DNA of 64,000 nucleotides from Paludibacter sp. UBA6032 (GTDB taxonomy: Bacteria > Bacteroidota > Bacteroidia > Bacteroidales > Paludibacteraceae): NCBI GenBank assembly GCA_002427885.1, contig DIZI01000021.1:1-64000 (forward strand). Direction: 5' to 3'. Shown here one piece after another: positions 62,381 to 64,000 of the stretch. The notes beneath the pieces are model-generated. The model was not told where the DNA came from and searched no databases. It saw only the letters and a program-made list of their open reading frames with translations. How positions within the stretch are numbered: the stretch's first letter is position 1; each line of letters starts with the position of its first letter. Made by a program: the position numbers and the translations under genes.

Positions 62381-64000
62381 TTATTTCACTATCAATAATC
62401 CTGCTCTTTGGATTGAGTTTTGTTCGATAAGAAGGGTATAACAACCAGGAATAAGGTTTAAATCAGAAATTTCCAGTCTATCCCCAGTTGATTGAAATGT
62501 ATTCAAATACACTGTTTTACCACATATATCTAAAATAGCCAGACTGGCAATTCCCGAATTGTCTCCATTTAATCTGATTGTTAGCTTATTATCTGACACC
62601 GGATTTGGATACAATGTAAGTTGCGGATTATTTGCTTTAGATGTAGATAGGACAGTCTGGTTATTTTCGAAGTTTATTCGTGCTTCAGTGATACTATTCC
62701 ACAGGCTTTGACTATTTCCGTTTCCGGTTATTTTCACGTAACGGGCAGCCTGATCCGGGAAATCATATTTTTCCAAATCGGTAGTTTTACCACTCGATTC
62801 CCCGTTAAATACCTCCGTAAAGTTGGCACTGTCAACTGACAATTCAATCTTAAAATAACTCTTGCGAACATTTCCATTATAGAATGCCATATCAACCGAT
62901 GAAACCTGTTTAGCTTCGCCCAAATCGTACAATATCCACTGACCTTTACCAAGCGATGACCAACGGGTCGAAAAATCAAAATCCATGGTTTTGTCAGCCG
63001 TATTGCTTGTACCGGCTTCATAATCACTGGCTGTAATTGCAATAATGCCTGTATACACAAACGTTCCTGATTCACCGGCTTCAACCGGAGAACTATCTGC
63101 ACTTAGAATATTTTCTAATTGAACCTGATACAAACCATAATTTAATCCATCAACGCGTAAAACAGTTGTACTGTCATTGGCACCCGCAATAACATCCAAG
63201 ATGGTTACGTTGTTATTTATAGAATAATTCGTTGCATTTAATGCCGTAGTCCGATCAATCTTTTTAGAGAATGAGATTTTAATATGTGTTTTATCCATTG
63301 CTTTGATTGATGTCATCCCAAAATTGGATGGAACAGGCATAACTCCTTCAGCCATTTTGACAACTTCGGTTCCGGCCAAAAGAAAGGCACCCACACCAAA
63401 GTCCTGCGTAGATGCTGCCGGAGCATTGGCGGGTCCGGCACCTACTCCCTGTACATATCCCAGAAAACCATTCGGTTGCACAGCTATTGACACCAACCCG
63501 TTCCAGGCTTTAGCCACAACCGGATAATAAGTGGCCGAATCGAGCAAATGATTATTGATGCCCCAGGCCAGACCATAAGTAAAAAATCCGGTACCACTTG
63601 TTTCGGGTCCTCCAAAATCATTCGGATCATCAAGACTTGTGTTCCAAAAGCCATCGGTTCGTTGACGATCTTTCAGAGCCGCGGCCATTTTTTGGAATGT
63701 TTCTACTAATTCGGCACGATGCACATTATTTTCAGGCAAAAGTTGAAGTACACGCGTCAAAGCACCAATTGCCCATCCATTCCCCCTCGCCCAGTAAGAA
63801 TCCATTCCGTTTGGGGTAGTATAAGGCGGATCATAGGTTTCGTCCCGATACCACAGTCCTGAAGTTGGATTAAATAGTCCCCTCGTCATTTGGGTATTAT
63901 AATATAAATCGAACATCTTGTTGAAATATGCCGTATCATTTTTCAAAACACCCAACCGTGCAAATACAGGCATACCCATATATAGTGCATCGACCCACCA
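62381..64000 (-). CDS. Secreted GH88/GH105-type glycosidase with T9SS domain (partial)
   Basis: The gene enters from the right edge; 539 C-terminal residues are visible, beginning WWVDALYMGMPVFARLG, a segment with the catalytic Asp typical of unsaturated glucuronyl/galacturonyl hydrolases. In order (window numbering): catalytic six-hairpin domain to about 220 (NPTSGLWYRDE, YWARGNGWAIGAL, DRQRTDGFWNTSLDD), an SbsA/Ig-like domain at about 225-320, a discoidin-like F5/8-type carbohydrate-binding domain at about 325-445, and a type IX secretion sorting domain from about 455 (LTLYPNPVSDNKLTIRL to the end). It acts outside the cell on products of pectin or glycosaminoglycan lyases. The N-terminus lies beyond the window. 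Confidence 0.88.
   Translation of the reverse strand, partial: WWVDALYMGMPVFARLGVLKNDTAYFNKMFDLYYNTQMTRGLFNPTSGLWYRDETYDPPYTTPNGMDSYWARGNGWAIGALTRVLQLLPENNVHRAELVETFQKMAAALKDRQRTDGFWNTSLDDPNDFGGPETSGTGFFTYGLAWGINNHLLDSATYYPVVAKAWNGLVSIAVQPNGFLGYVQGVGAGPANAPAASTQDFGVGAFLLAGTEVVKMAEGVMPVPSNFGMTSIKAMDKTHIKISFSKKIDRTTALNATNYSINNNVTILDVIAGANDSTTVLRVDGLNYGLYQVQLENILSADSSPVEAGESGTFVYTGIIAITASDYEAGTSNTADKTMDFDFSTRWSSLGKGQWILYDLGEAKQVSSVDMAFYNGNVRKSYFKIELSVDSANFTEVFNGESSGKTTDLEKYDFPDQAARYVKITGNGNSQSLWNSITEARINFENNQTVLSTSKANNPQLTLYPNPVSDNKLTIRLNGDNSGIASLAILDICGKTVYLNTFQSTGDRLEISDLNLIPGCYTLLIEQNSIQRAGLLIVK

Noticed and set aside
1..64000. tRNA, rRNA, insertion sequences, prophage or integrase genes
   Set aside because: I looked through the gaps and both strands for cloverleaf, transposase and integrase signatures and saw none; short RNAs could still be missed by eye.

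Overview
The window is chromosomal DNA from a Bacteroidota bacterium, most likely a free-living or sediment-type member of the Bacteroidales (a Paludibacter-like organism is my guess, not a demonstrated identification). The reasons are: promoters of the Bacteroidota type (TTTG, about 19 bases, TAnnTTTG) upstream of many genes; a fused lpxC/fabZ gene; the tig-clpP-clpX-recQ order; a GldH lipoprotein and a type IX secretion C-terminal domain; NigD-like and DUF6242 lipoproteins; and an EF-G paralog of the Bacteroides EF-G2 kind. I see no rRNA, tRNA, CRISPR array, insertion sequence or prophage.

Layout. 1-3,300: cytochrome bd oxidase (cydA, cydB) with a small DUF4492 membrane protein upstream, reading left. 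3,761-4,801: a lone membrane acyltransferase. 4,900-13,600: recQ, clpX, clpP, trigger factor, an outer-membrane barrel and typA, all leftward. 13,768-20,663: rightward genes rplS, mlaE-mlaF-exonuclease III, a DUF6242 lipoprotein, then a small leader-like protein gene, a terminator and a TonB-dependent receptor. 20,771-25,452: class I fumarase and topoisomerase IV subunit A, leftward. 25,624-30,303: glycyl-tRNA synthetase, an MBOAT/SGNH acylation pair and a small lipoprotein. 30,415-43,765: a long leftward run with a GTPase-impaired EF-G paralog, an LplT-like MFS carrier, a CYTH protein, glnS, the lipid A genes lpxA-lpxC/fabZ-lpxD, an HD hydrolase, pepD and a NigD-like lipoprotein. 44,032-48,894: holB-ricT-gldH-trmB-mrp, rightward. 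49,249-55,594: two paralogous OmpA-type proteins separated by 806 non-coding bases, an acyl-CoA ligase and a small barrel. 55,674-64,000: an alpha/beta hydrolase, free methionine sulfoxide reductase, an M16 protease, an S1/P1 nuclease, a TauE/SafE carrier and the end of a secreted GH88/GH105-type glycosidase that runs off the right edge.

Most genes are housekeeping or envelope genes, and several groups work together: lpxD, lpxC/fabZ and lpxA make the lipid A precursor and hydroxyacyl chains; mlaE/mlaF form the core of a lipid ABC transporter; the MBOAT and SGNH proteins probably acylate an exported glycan; ClpX and ClpP form one protease; holB, ricT, gldH, trmB and mrp look like one transcription unit. 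The most interesting items are the leader ORF whose stop codon lies inside a terminator directly in front of the TonB receptor, the EF-G paralog lacking the catalytic histidine, the sliding-clamp-type motif at the very C-terminus of topoisomerase IV subunit A, and a compound palindromic repeat filling the pepD/HD-gene gap. -7 boxes were also used to correct several start codons.
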